Assembly (NCBI GenBank): GCA_036848175.1
Contig: DAIUKO010000003.1
Span: 17,670 to 81,669, forward strand
Length of the DNA: 64,000 nucleotides
DNA from: QHWF01 sp036848175
GTDB lineage: Bacteria; Acidobacteriota; Vicinamibacteria; Vicinamibacterales; CAVVIG01
Direction: 5' to 3'
Shown: in pieces, positions 51,301 through 57,564 of the stretch
Layout: each line of letters opens with the position of its first letter
Position numbering within the stretch: the first letter of the stretch is position 1
Notes under the pieces: model-generated
Told to the model about the DNA's origin: nothing
Seen by the model: only the letters and a program-made list of their open reading frames with translations
The model's database searches: none
Program-made: the position numbers and the translations under genes

Positions 51301-51847
51301 CGGGGAATTGAAGGAGCAACTCAAGGGTCAACGGCGATCGTTGACGGTGGTGATCGCATCAGTGATCGCGATCTATCTGGCGCTGGTGTTTCAATTCAAG
51401 GACGCTGTCAAGCCGTTCATCGTCTTTGCGGGCATTCCCTTCGGGGCCGTCGGCGCATTCGCCAGCCTCTGGCTGACGGGGATGCCGATGGGGTTTCTCG
51501 CGATCCTCGGTATCACGAGCCTCATCGGCGTCATCGTCAGCCATGTGATCGTGTTGTTCGACTTCATCGAGGAGCAGCACGAGCTCGGCGCACCGCTGCA
51601 GGATGCCTTGATCGATGCAGGTATCCGCCGCATCCGGCCCGTGCTCATTACAGTAGGTGCCACCGTGCTGGCGCTGTTTCCGTTGGCGCTCCATGGTGGT
51701 CCTCTCTGGGAGGCCCTTTGCTATGCACAGATCGGAGGCCTGACGCTCGCGACCGCCATCACGCTCTTTCTCGTTCCCGTCTTTTACTCCGTGTTTGTGT
51801 TTGATCTCAAGGTTGTCGCATGGCATGCGCGTCAGCAGCCAAGATAA
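48305..51847 (+). CDS. RND efflux pump with enlarged periplasmic domain
   Basis: 1180 residues, longer than the usual about 1040. First membrane helix at 24-42, a porter region, TM4 with the proton-relay pair Asp546-Asp547 in LLVDDPVVAG, a second block after IYSLPMTIACSLVASRVMSMSFLPLL, and the final helices with GVIVSHVIVLFDFIEEQ. Most of the extra length is near 155-265 (GPRLRLLATQIAAAASP ... ELPQRADIHPDVWDPIVV), inside the first porter loop, not found in standard HAE-1 pumps. Substrates unknown; probably export of hydrophobic or toxic compounds. The insertion is reported below. Confidence 0.88.
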   Translation: MHTDFETTPPRHSVARFFVENRHVAWVLLVGVIAWGIWAYAAMPKRKDPDIPVRQVAVVTPWPGQSAERVEQLVTRKIEERVAQNIRVAEITSTTRAGLSVVYAEVDENARIDTGKEFDDIKVKLDALTDLPEGAGPIQYIKEFGETSALMLTVASPPASGPRLRLLATQIAAAASPAPSTLDVVLCSSGSPDPSFLREAATLLGDALVRRGVATDARTIDSDSFVVIRLSTRDEAGAFGRSVRRAWEELPQRADIHPDVWDPIVVTPGVSLVDVLEREAGPKYSYRELDDFSDRIEKAIKTAPEASRVTRVGVIEEQIEARYSQNRLAAFGIIPAAISGVLQSRNTTVPAGTVNAEGRELALEQTGEFRTLADIDRTVFTQAANGTPVYLRDIGSVHRGYQHPARLVSYYTWRDEGGRWLRGRAITLSTEMKKGEQIDRFGDAVRSRVEEIRQSLPGDLVIGTTSDQQRQVREKLDLFNRSLWEAVALVVLVSLVGFWEWRSALLMALSIPITLAMTFGLMELVGLDIQQMSIASLIIALGLLVDDPVVAGDAIKRELAHGRPRSMAAWLGPDKLSKAILYATITNIAAYLPFLLLNGDVGRYIYSLPMTIACSLVASRVMSMSFLPLLAYYILKPEIDPVADRPRDSWFGKMYQRAVTFAIDHRWKVLAASSLGLAAGAFFVTHLHRQFFPRDNFYIAYVDIRLPEDAPIAQTERVAREADQVIRDIANEHDRTHGAEASLASITSFIGAGGPRFWFSVRPEPPAANYAQLLLQFSRSEDTNRLVGPLQEALSSRVAGARIDVRTVETGPPTIIPVSMRILGDDARVLREEAEKLQATLKTSPFAINVRDDWGNDAIRTRLEIDQDRAGLAGVSSRDIAVSMYSGVVGAPIGHLREGRKNIPIVQLMDYGQRETVTDLSQLYVYSSQTPVRFTLGQISRLTYSPEMAVIHRVNQYRAINVAALPVPGRLADEVTGPLMSRIRDFERQLPAGYRFEIVGELKEQLKGQRRSLTVVIASVIAIYLALVFQFKDAVKPFIVFAGIPFGAVGAFASLWLTGMPMGFLAILGITSLIGVIVSHVIVLFDFIEEQHELGAPLQDALIDAGIRRIRPVLITVGATVLALFPLALHGGPLWEALCYAQIGGLTLATAITLFLVPVFYSVFVFDLKVVAWHARQQPR

Positions 51848-51911
51848 TCTCGGCGCGATGGACGAGAGTGCTGGTGATGCTCATCGTCTGACCCTGTCTC
51901 GTTCGTCGTGA

Positions 51912-52213
51912 ATGACGATCTCAACAAGCCAGATCACACGGGCATTGCAGCGATCGATTCTGGATGGCACTCTCGCGCCGGGCAAACGCCTGCCGTCCCA
52001 TCGCCAGCTCGCTGCCGATCTGCACTGCGCTCGCAATCTCGTGGTGCTGGCGTACGAGCAACTGACCCTCGAGAGATACCTGATCGCTCGGCCCAAGACG
52101 GGCACGTTTGTGTCTCCCGTTGATTTCGCGTACGGCATCGGCGAACCCGACTCGCGCCTTATCCGGCGCTTGCGGGCGAGCTTTTCGACGGCGCTGCGGC
52201 GAGGCATCGTCGG
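51912..52213 (+). pseudogene. MocR/PdxR-like regulator, N-terminal remnant
   Basis: Opens MTISTSQITRALQRSILDGTLAPGKRLPSHRQLAADLHCARNLVVLAYEQLTLERYLIARPKTGTFVSPVD, a GntR-type winged helix as in MocR regulators, then FAYGIGEPDSRLIRRLRASFSTALRRGIVGYVYR, which follows the start of the aminotransferase-like domain, and stops making sense near 52215. MocR proteins normally have about 450 residues. The frame continues to 52271 but only overlaps the YCII gene. A matching C-terminal scrap lies at 54571-54740, so this looks like a broken gene. Confidence 0.6.
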
Positions 52214-52624
52214 CTACGTGTACCGGCCGACGCCCATCTCACGGAAGCGCTCAATTGCTTCGCTCGGCTGAAAGTCATCCAGCTCGAAGAGTTGCCGGAC
52301 TTCGATCTCGCCGTCCCGATTGCCGGGATTCGGGAATCGGCTGGCCCATGCGATGGCTTCGTCTCTCGATTTGACCTGAATCACCGTGTAGCCGGCGATG
52401 AGCTCCTTGGTCTCGGTGAAAGGGCCATCGATGACGGTGCGCTTGCCACCGGCGTACTTGATTCGCCAGCCCTTCGAGGTCGGATGCAGCCCTGACGCGT
52501 CCAGCAGGGCGCCCGCCTTCTTCAACTCCTCGTGATAGTCCGCCATCGCGTCGAACACACGCTGTTCGGGCATCACGCCGGCTTCCGACTCTGCGTTTGC
52601 CTTGACAATGATCATGAATCGCAT
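52214..52624 (-). CDS. YCII-related domain protein
   Basis: 136 residues from the ATG at 52624 with GGGAGACGAGAC in front. MRFMIIVKANAESEAGVMPEQRVFDAMADYHEELKKAGALLDASGLHPTSKGWRIKYAGGKRTVIDGPFTETKELIAGYTVIQVKSRDEAIAWASRFP is a complete YCII-like domain, followed by EIEVRQLFELDDFQPSEAIERF. Small dimeric fold, role not settled. Closely related in plan to the gene at 41163-41528. Its stop sits at the break in the MocR fragment. Confidence 0.85.
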   Translation of the reverse strand: MRFMIIVKANAESEAGVMPEQRVFDAMADYHEELKKAGALLDASGLHPTSKGWRIKYAGGKRTVIDGPFTETKELIAGYTVIQVKSRDEAIAWASRFPNPGNRDGEIEVRQLFELDDFQPSEAIERFREMGVGRYT

Positions 52625-52733
52625 GTCTCGTCTCCCTTCCGGACCTGTTTCCGCCTTCCCTGTACGTCGAATGGGGCTCCCACCGATCGACATTTCTTTC
52701 GCACCGCGGACGAAACTGCTTGGCGCGCGTCGA

Positions 52734-53213
52734 TCAGCCGTCATCGTCAGGCCGATACGGGCCTTTGACCTCGCCCCATCCCCACTTGGGCATCGGAGAC
52801 TCCGCGTCGCCAGCCGCGTCGGCCTGGGAGTTGATGACCGCCAGGCGCGAGCCCCATTCGAGATAGCCCACCAATGCCGAGCGAAACTCGGGGTCGTCTG
52901 GCATGTTCAGCTCGTCGGCGGTATCCAGGAGCAGTGCCACCCACGCACGCCGTTGTTCCTGTGTCAGGTGGCGACTCAGATGTCGCTGAACCATGTGGCG
53001 ATGACCGCCGCGAGACGTTGAATATTCGGCCGGGCCGCCGAAGACTTCTGCGATGAACGCCGCCACATGTTTCGGATGTTCGACGCTCATCTCCGCAAAG
53101 ATCGGCGCGAGAGTCGGGTCGTCACGCACTCGTTCATAAAAGCGCCGGGTCAGACGATTGAGCGCCGGCAGGCCACCAATCCACTCGTAGAGACTTGGTA
53201 TCTTTGACGTCAT
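52734..53213 (-). CDS. group II truncated haemoglobin
   Basis: 159 residues. SLYEWIGGLPALNRLTRRFYERVRDDPTLAPIFAEMSVEHPKHVAAFIAEVFGGPAEYS holds the 2-on-2 globin helices B to E, and SRGGHRHMVQRHLSRHLTQEQRRAWVALLLDTADELNMPDDPEFRSALVGYLEWGSRLAVINSQ contains the proximal His and the conserved Trp of group II. These bind O2 or NO and help detoxify reactive nitrogen or oxygen. GGAG stands at the ATG. It stands between YCII and HTH genes, on the reverse strand. Confidence 0.9.
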   Translation of the reverse strand: MTSKIPSLYEWIGGLPALNRLTRRFYERVRDDPTLAPIFAEMSVEHPKHVAAFIAEVFGGPAEYSTSRGGHRHMVQRHLSRHLTQEQRRAWVALLLDTADELNMPDDPEFRSALVGYLEWGSRLAVINSQADAAGDAESPMPKWGWGEVKGPYRPDDDG

Positions 53214-53474
53214 CTCCAGATTTCCCTTCCTGCTTATCCAGCGGTGATCGTAGCGTCGTCACGCCGTCTCGTCTTGAACGAGTTGGCTGCCTTTGCCGAC
53301 GCCAACCCTCTTTTTGAGCCGCGGAGGCAACGACCGCGCAGACCGGTCGCTCACCGACATTCTTCGTTGTTGACCGAAAAGGTCACGACTTGGCGCTCGC
53401 CCTTCGTCTAACACTGGGAAGACGTGAGACTGGCGCATGTGCGCCGACGAGATTGCCATGAAGGGAAGGAACCA

Positions 53475-53684
53475 GTGCTGCGAATTACACCGTGGGAGCG
53501 CTGGGCGCTCCAACTGCTGGCGGACGGAAAGGCGACACACGAAGTAGCCGGCTCTCTCGGTATCAGCGAGACGGAGGTCGAAGTTCATCTTGCCACGCTC
53601 TTTGCAAGAATGGGCGCCGCGAATCGTAGCGAAGCCATCGCCGCCGCGCTCCGCCGTGGATTGCTCGATTGGGCTGAGCGGTGA
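53475..53684 (+). CDS. orphan LuxR-type HTH protein
   Basis: 69 residues from a GTG with GGAAGGAACCA in front (a longer ATG start at 53424 is possible). LRITPWERWALQLLADGKATHEVAGSLGISETEVEVHLATLFARMGAANRSEAIAAALRRGLLDW is a GerE-like HTH without partner domain, clearly related to the protein at 40651-40884. It is near a YCII gene as well. Target unknown. Confidence 0.6.
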   Translation: MLRITPWERWALQLLADGKATHEVAGSLGISETEVEVHLATLFARMGAANRSEAIAAALRRGLLDWAER

Positions 53685-53832
53685 GAGAACCTGCGCGTGA
53701 ACCGACCGGCATGCGGCAATCCAAAACGAATCGGTCTGCGACTTTCGGACGATGCGGAGATCGGCCGTGAGGCGGACGCAGAACACTCGCGATCGACGCG
53801 AAGAGCTGCTCGATAATCGTTCCGCGGAGCGA

Positions 53833-54525
53833 TCACGGTTGCGACGCGCCCCGGGCTCGTCCCTCTGGAATGACACAGTGTTGAGCCGTCCGCTGCAATT
53901 GCCGAGCCGTCAGCATCCGGCGGCTTGCGTCGTCGAGGTCGTATTGACCGAGCGTTCGCCTCTCGATGAGCTCGTCGGCGTTGAAGTGCGCGCGCATGAG
54001 ACCGTGGGGTGCGTGTGCCGGACCAAGGAGGTAATGACCGATTTCATGTGCCAGCGTGCGCCCGAGCGCAAGCGCGAGCAGGAGCTGTGCGAGTCGCGCC
54101 GGTACGCTGATCAACTGCACGCCATTCACATGAACCGTTTCGATGTGCCGTCGGACGTGTGTCACCCAGAGATGCGCAACGCCGGCGTCACAGACCCCAT
54201 CGGGTGGGGACAGGCGGCCGAGCACGAGCTCGCGTCGATCCGAATCTGGCACGACCGGATGCGGATGCTCCTCGAACATGACGACGAGGTCAGGCACTGG
54301 ACGCGGCGGCGGTTCGCCGGATAACGACTCGATCCAGGCGAGATGGACGCCGAAGGACGACCAGATTCGTTCCGTTTCGCGTTTCATCTCCAGGACGACA
54401 TCGGACGGAGTGCAGGCGGCGACGGGCGGACAACGGCGGATCAGCTGCACGGTCAACCGTGGCGTCATCGAGGAAGGAGCCGCGACAACCGCGGCGAGTG
54501 CGACGGCAAGAACGGGTGGCAGCAT
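53833..54525 (-). CDS. exported HExxH zinc metalloprotease, putative
   Basis: 230 residues from the ATG at 54525 (GAGGT six bases upstream); signal sequence MLPPVLAVALAAVVAAPSS. The catalytic site is LAHEIGHYLLGPAHAPHGLMRAHF, with His160, Glu161, His164 as zinc site, a Gly-rich turn, a likely third His (171 or 174) and Met177 as Met-turn, all in the C-terminal third. Similar short proteins occur in Acidobacteria without a defined substrate. Adjacent genes give no clear role. Confidence 0.65.
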   Translation of the reverse strand: MLPPVLAVALAAVVAAPSSMTPRLTVQLIRRCPPVAACTPSDVVLEMKRETERIWSSFGVHLAWIESLSGEPPPRPVPDLVVMFEEHPHPVVPDSDRRELVLGRLSPPDGVCDAGVAHLWVTHVRRHIETVHVNGVQLISVPARLAQLLLALALGRTLAHEIGHYLLGPAHAPHGLMRAHFNADELIERRTLGQYDLDDASRRMLTARQLQRTAQHCVIPEGRARGASQP

Positions 54526-54570
54526 CGGTGACCTCGCTGCCACTGTCGCACCCTGTCAACGGCGCGTTGA

Positions 54571-54740
54571 AGATCCGGACGGAACATTCAGAACGAACCA
54601 CCCGGTCTATCGCACGGCGGAAAAGTGGATCTGTCCCACGGAGACGACGCGCAGCCTCGCAACATCCGCGTCGGCTACGCGTCGTACGGCGAACCCGACC
54701 TGGCGGAAGCGGTCCGGCGACTCGCGGTGGCGCTGACTAC
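54571..54740 (+). pseudogene. MocR/PdxR-like regulator, C-terminal remnant
   Basis: The frame, open after a stop at 54568, reads ...KVDLSHGDDAQPRNIRVGYASYGEPDLAEAVRRLAVAL, matching the C-terminal end of MocR aminotransferase domains (typically xLRLGYAxxxExxIxEGVRRLAxAL). It has no start codon of its own; downstream sequence is arginine-rich noise. Same strand as, and about 2.4 kb beyond, the N-terminal remnant at 51912, so both may come from one gene. Confidence 0.4.
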
Positions 54741-54790
54741 GCCGTGCAGCCCGATGTCAGCAACGCTGGCGGCTCTCGCTCGAAGGCGCG

Positions 54791-55504
54791 TCAAATGGGC
54801 GCGACGTCCCAAAGCCTTCGCCGTTCCACTGCCTGCGGCGCGGACCGGTGCCGTACGTCGCGCGCCTCGACGAGGAAAATCACGTCCTCGGCGATGTTCG
54901 TGGCGTGGTCGCCGACGCGCTCCAAGTGCCGGGAGATGAATATCAGTTCCACCGCCGGCTCGATCGTCTCGCGATCGCCGAGCATGTAGGTCAAGAGCTC
55001 GCGCAGAATCTGATCCTTCAGCGTGTCCAACCAGTCATCCTGCCGCAGAACGCCCTGTGCCGGCACGACATCCCTTCTGAAGAACGCGTCGATCGCTTCA
55101 CGGAGCATCTTCAGAGCGAGGTCCCCCATCCGCGGAATGTCGATCAGTGGCTTGATGGGTGGATGCTGCAGATATCGCTGTGCCGCCTTCGCGACATTGA
55201 CCGCGAGGTCGCCGACACGTTCCAGGTCTCCGTTGATCTTCAAAGCCGAAATGACCGTCCGTAAATCGATGGCCACCGGCTGCTGCAGTGCAATGAGCTT
55301 CAAACAGCGATCGTCGATGTCGATCAGCAGATCCTCGATTCGTGGGTCGCCGACGATCACGTCGGACAGCAAGGAGGGGTTGCATTCGACGAGGCCGTTC
55401 AGTGCACGTTGCAGCCGCTCTTCGGCAAGGCCGGCCATCGCGATGAGACGCTGCCTCAGTTGCTCGATTTCCTCCGTGAAATGGCGCGAATCCTGATTCA
55501 TCAT
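54791..55504 (-). CDS. phoU: PhoU phosphate-transport regulator
   Basis: 237 residues from the first of two adjacent ATGs. Two PhoU repeats: HFTEEIEQLRQRLIAMAGLAEERLQRALNGL, GDPRIEDLLIDIDDRCLKLIALQQPVAIDLRTVISALKINGDLERVGDLAVNVAKAA and the second DLALKMLREAIDAFF, LGDRETIEPAVELIFISRHLERVGDHATNIAEDVIFLVEARDVRH. The ExxD metal sites are present in both. PhoU turns off PhoR signalling and limits Pst uptake when phosphate is plentiful. No pst or phoBR genes are within view. Confidence 0.92.
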   Translation of the reverse strand: MMNQDSRHFTEEIEQLRQRLIAMAGLAEERLQRALNGLVECNPSLLSDVIVGDPRIEDLLIDIDDRCLKLIALQQPVAIDLRTVISALKINGDLERVGDLAVNVAKAAQRYLQHPPIKPLIDIPRMGDLALKMLREAIDAFFRRDVVPAQGVLRQDDWLDTLKDQILRELLTYMLGDRETIEPAVELIFISRHLERVGDHATNIAEDVIFLVEARDVRHRSAPQAVERRRLWDVAPI

Positions 55505-55622
55505 CTGGCGGTGAGCCGGCCGAAGCGATGCAGTGCCTCGTGTTCGCCGTCGTTGTTCGCGCGCAAAATGAGCCGAAGCGCGTAGCCTAGCCATCTCGTG
55601 TAACGGCGCGATGACGCGGAAC

Positions 55623-55883
55623 TCACTGCGGCAAGCCTGAACCTTTGACGGTAGCGTTCGCTGAGGCGGCCGCAAGACCGCGGCCGGTGGCGCGATCGCC
55701 TTTGAGGTAGTAGCGAAGGAGCGCGGCGGCGTAATGCAGCACGAGCGCGATTTCATCAGAAGCGCTCGGAGTGTGACCCATGCCGGCAATCTCAACGTAC
55801 GCACGCGGAACGTCAGGCGCAAGCCGTTGCAGTTCGTCGATGACATAGACGATGTCCTGGGGCCGTTCGCGCAAGGCTCGCGC
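55623..55883 (-). pseudogene. alpha/beta-hydrolase C-terminal remnant
   Basis: Open from an in-frame TAG at 55884-55886 with no ATG or GTG: ...RERPQDIVYVIDELQRLAPDVPRAYVEIAGMGHTPSASDEIALVLHYAAALLRYYLKGD. The IAGMGHTPS segment looks like the catalytic-His strand of an alpha/beta hydrolase (dienelactone-hydrolase or phosphodiesterase type), with the nucleophile half missing. Truncated debris is most likely. Confidence 0.4.
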
Positions 55884-55995
55884 CTAACGCGGTCCACTCG
55901 ATACGCAGTCGTTCGCCGTCGATCCAGCAAGGGGGAATTGGGGGAGTACACAACGACGGCACATGCGGCTGCGTCTTCGATGCTGCAGGATTCCG

Positions 55996-56063
55996 CTTAA
56001 GCGCTTAAGGAAAGTGAGGGGCGCTGCGGTGCGTTGCTTCGTCGTTACAGAATTGTTACAATG
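55996..56063 (+). promoter_or_regulatory. promoter region of the CHAD gene with palindrome and GTTACA repeats
   Basis: A 14-bp perfect palindrome (CTTAAGC/GCTTAAG, 55996-56009) is followed by TTGCTT (about 56034) and TACAAT (about 56058), 18 bases apart, a fair sigma-70 promoter. GTTACA is repeated with an 11-base period (56045-56050 and 56056-56061), like Pho-box direct repeats, although overlap with the -10 fits repression better than activation. The PhoU gene nearby makes phosphate control plausible. Positions may be off by one base. Confidence 0.35.
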
Positions 56064-56073
56064 ACCGCTCCTC

Positions 56074-56994
56074 TTGGGCGGCCGACACCAACCGATCGAT
56101 TTGTTTCGGCAGCGGCTCGCTTCGTTCGCGCGCGAACTCGGTGACGTCGAACGGGGCAGTGTCGATGCGCTGCACCGCATGCGCGTCGCCTCGCGGCGAC
56201 TTCGCGAGCTTCTCCCGCTTCTTCAATTGAATGGAACGACCAGTCGGAAACTCGATCGTCAGCTGCGAAGGGTGACCAAGCAGCTGGGTGTCGTGCGCGA
56301 GCTGGACGTGTTGATCGGTCTGATTGACGATTTCGGCCGGAACCGTCGGTATTCGTTGACGACGCTCCGATTGCTGAGCCAGCGAGTCGGTCACACGCGA
56401 GATTCCGCACGCGAACGGCTTGCCGCCAAACTGCCCACCTGGAAACTCGAACGGCTGGTGAACAGGCTCGAGCGAGCCGTGAGCTCCGATGAGTCGTCGC
56501 ACGCAAAAGGACGTGCCGACGATCGGGTTCGCGCGAAGCGGGTCTGGCTCTGGGCGCTGGATGCGCGGCTCGCGCGTCGGGCGGCCCGGGTCCAAAGGGC
56601 GATTGAGATGGCGGGAGCGCTCTATGTGCCGGAACGGCTGCACGACGTGCGCATCGCCCTCAAGAAACTGCGATACGCGGCGGAACTGTCTCTGGACGCG
56701 GGGCGCCCACGGCTGACCGCTGACGTCGCCGCGCTCAAGGCCGCGCAAGATCTCCTCGGTCGGCTGCACGATTACGAGGTTCTGATTACATCGGGCCGTA
56801 ACGCGCAGGCCTCGCTGTTTCCGCCGGATCTCGCAATCTGGCGGCAACTGAAACGGCTCGTTGACACCGTCGAAGACGATTGCCGCCAGATGCACGGTCG
56901 CTACATGCGCGATCGGAAACGTTTGATTGCGATAGCCAATCGTTTGGGAGCGGGCCAAGCCATCCTCTCGGGTCACAACACGCGCGCAAGCTGA
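56074..56994 (+). CDS. CHAD-domain protein (polyphosphate-binding)
   Basis: 306 residues from a TTG; the usual start position is unclear and another start cannot be ruled out. CHAD repeats: SVDALHRMRVASRRLRELLPLLQ, VTKQLGVVRELDVLIGLI near the start, and ERLHDVRIALKKLRYAAELSLD and LKAAQDLLGRLHDYEVLITS later, with many basic residues lining the pore. CHAD domains bind polyphosphate granules. A neighbouring PhoU and a possible phosphohistidine-phosphatase scrap fit phosphate storage. Confidence 0.8.
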   Translation: MGGRHQPIDLFRQRLASFARELGDVERGSVDALHRMRVASRRLRELLPLLQLNGTTSRKLDRQLRRVTKQLGVVRELDVLIGLIDDFGRNRRYSLTTLRLLSQRVGHTRDSARERLAAKLPTWKLERLVNRLERAVSSDESSHAKGRADDRVRAKRVWLWALDARLARRAARVQRAIEMAGALYVPERLHDVRIALKKLRYAAELSLDAGRPRLTADVAALKAAQDLLGRLHDYEVLITSGRNAQASLFPPDLAIWRQLKRLVDTVEDDCRQMHGRYMRDRKRLIAIANRLGAGQAILSGHNTRAS

Positions 56995-57173
56995 TCGTTC
57001 GTCACTCCTGGGCCGAGTGTGCGGAACGGCGCACCGCCGGCCGCTCCGAACGGCGTGATTTCTCCGTCTTCCTTTCGGCCGACAGCGCGCGACGTCCTTC
57101 TCGCTACGCGTGCCGATGCAGGCGCTTTTCATCGCATGGGCATGGAGGGTCAGATGACTGCCACTTGATGTGA
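56988..57173 (+). pseudogene. possible SixA phosphohistidine phosphatase remnant
   Basis: Immediately after the CHAD gene, frame +3 reads KLIVRHSWAECAERRTAGRSERRDF and then loses sense. LIVRHxxAE is the N-terminal active-site strand of SixA-like histidine phosphatases (usually MxLxLVRHAxAE), which are often encoded beside CHAD genes. There is no start codon and no downstream match, so this is a weak call for a broken gene. Confidence 0.25.
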
Positions 57174-57564
57174 TCGGTTGAGGTGCGCGCGAGCCGAGGC
57201 TGTCACGCGACCGTTACACTGGTCGGCTATCTTCTCCCCGGCTGTCGTGGTGATCTGGTACGCGTCGGGCATTTGGGAGCGCATGTCTGCGCGCGGCGAC
57301 CTGCGCATGATGAAGACTCGAAGCGCGGATCGATTGAAAGCCGGCAAGCCCGTTGTGAAGCCGGCGCCGCCCTCTCAGAATCGGCGTTCGATGACGCCCG
57401 ATCGCGTCCAGCAGAAAACCTCCGTGTCGTAACGCGACCGCGCACCCACCAATCGAATTTGCGCAGCCGTCGCACGATCATCACGACAACGTGACCCGTG
57501 TCGCCCATCTTGCTCCCAGCCCTTCCAGGCCGTTCTCGAGCCGGAAAACATTCGGGAGCAAGCC
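56995..57564. other. 570-base gap before the phosphonate operon
   Basis: Apart from the possible SixA scrap I see no gene. A frame at 57178-57432 (WYASGIWERMSARGDLRMMKTRS...) matches nothing I know. The 3' part must hold the operon promoter; CGGGAGCAAGCC before the ATG at 57565 can act as ribosome site. No clear repeat or terminator hairpin was found. Confidence 0.5.

Noticed and set aside
57178..57432. 84-codon forward frame before the phosphonate operon
   Set aside because: No motif, no ribosome site; likely chance in non-coding sequence.
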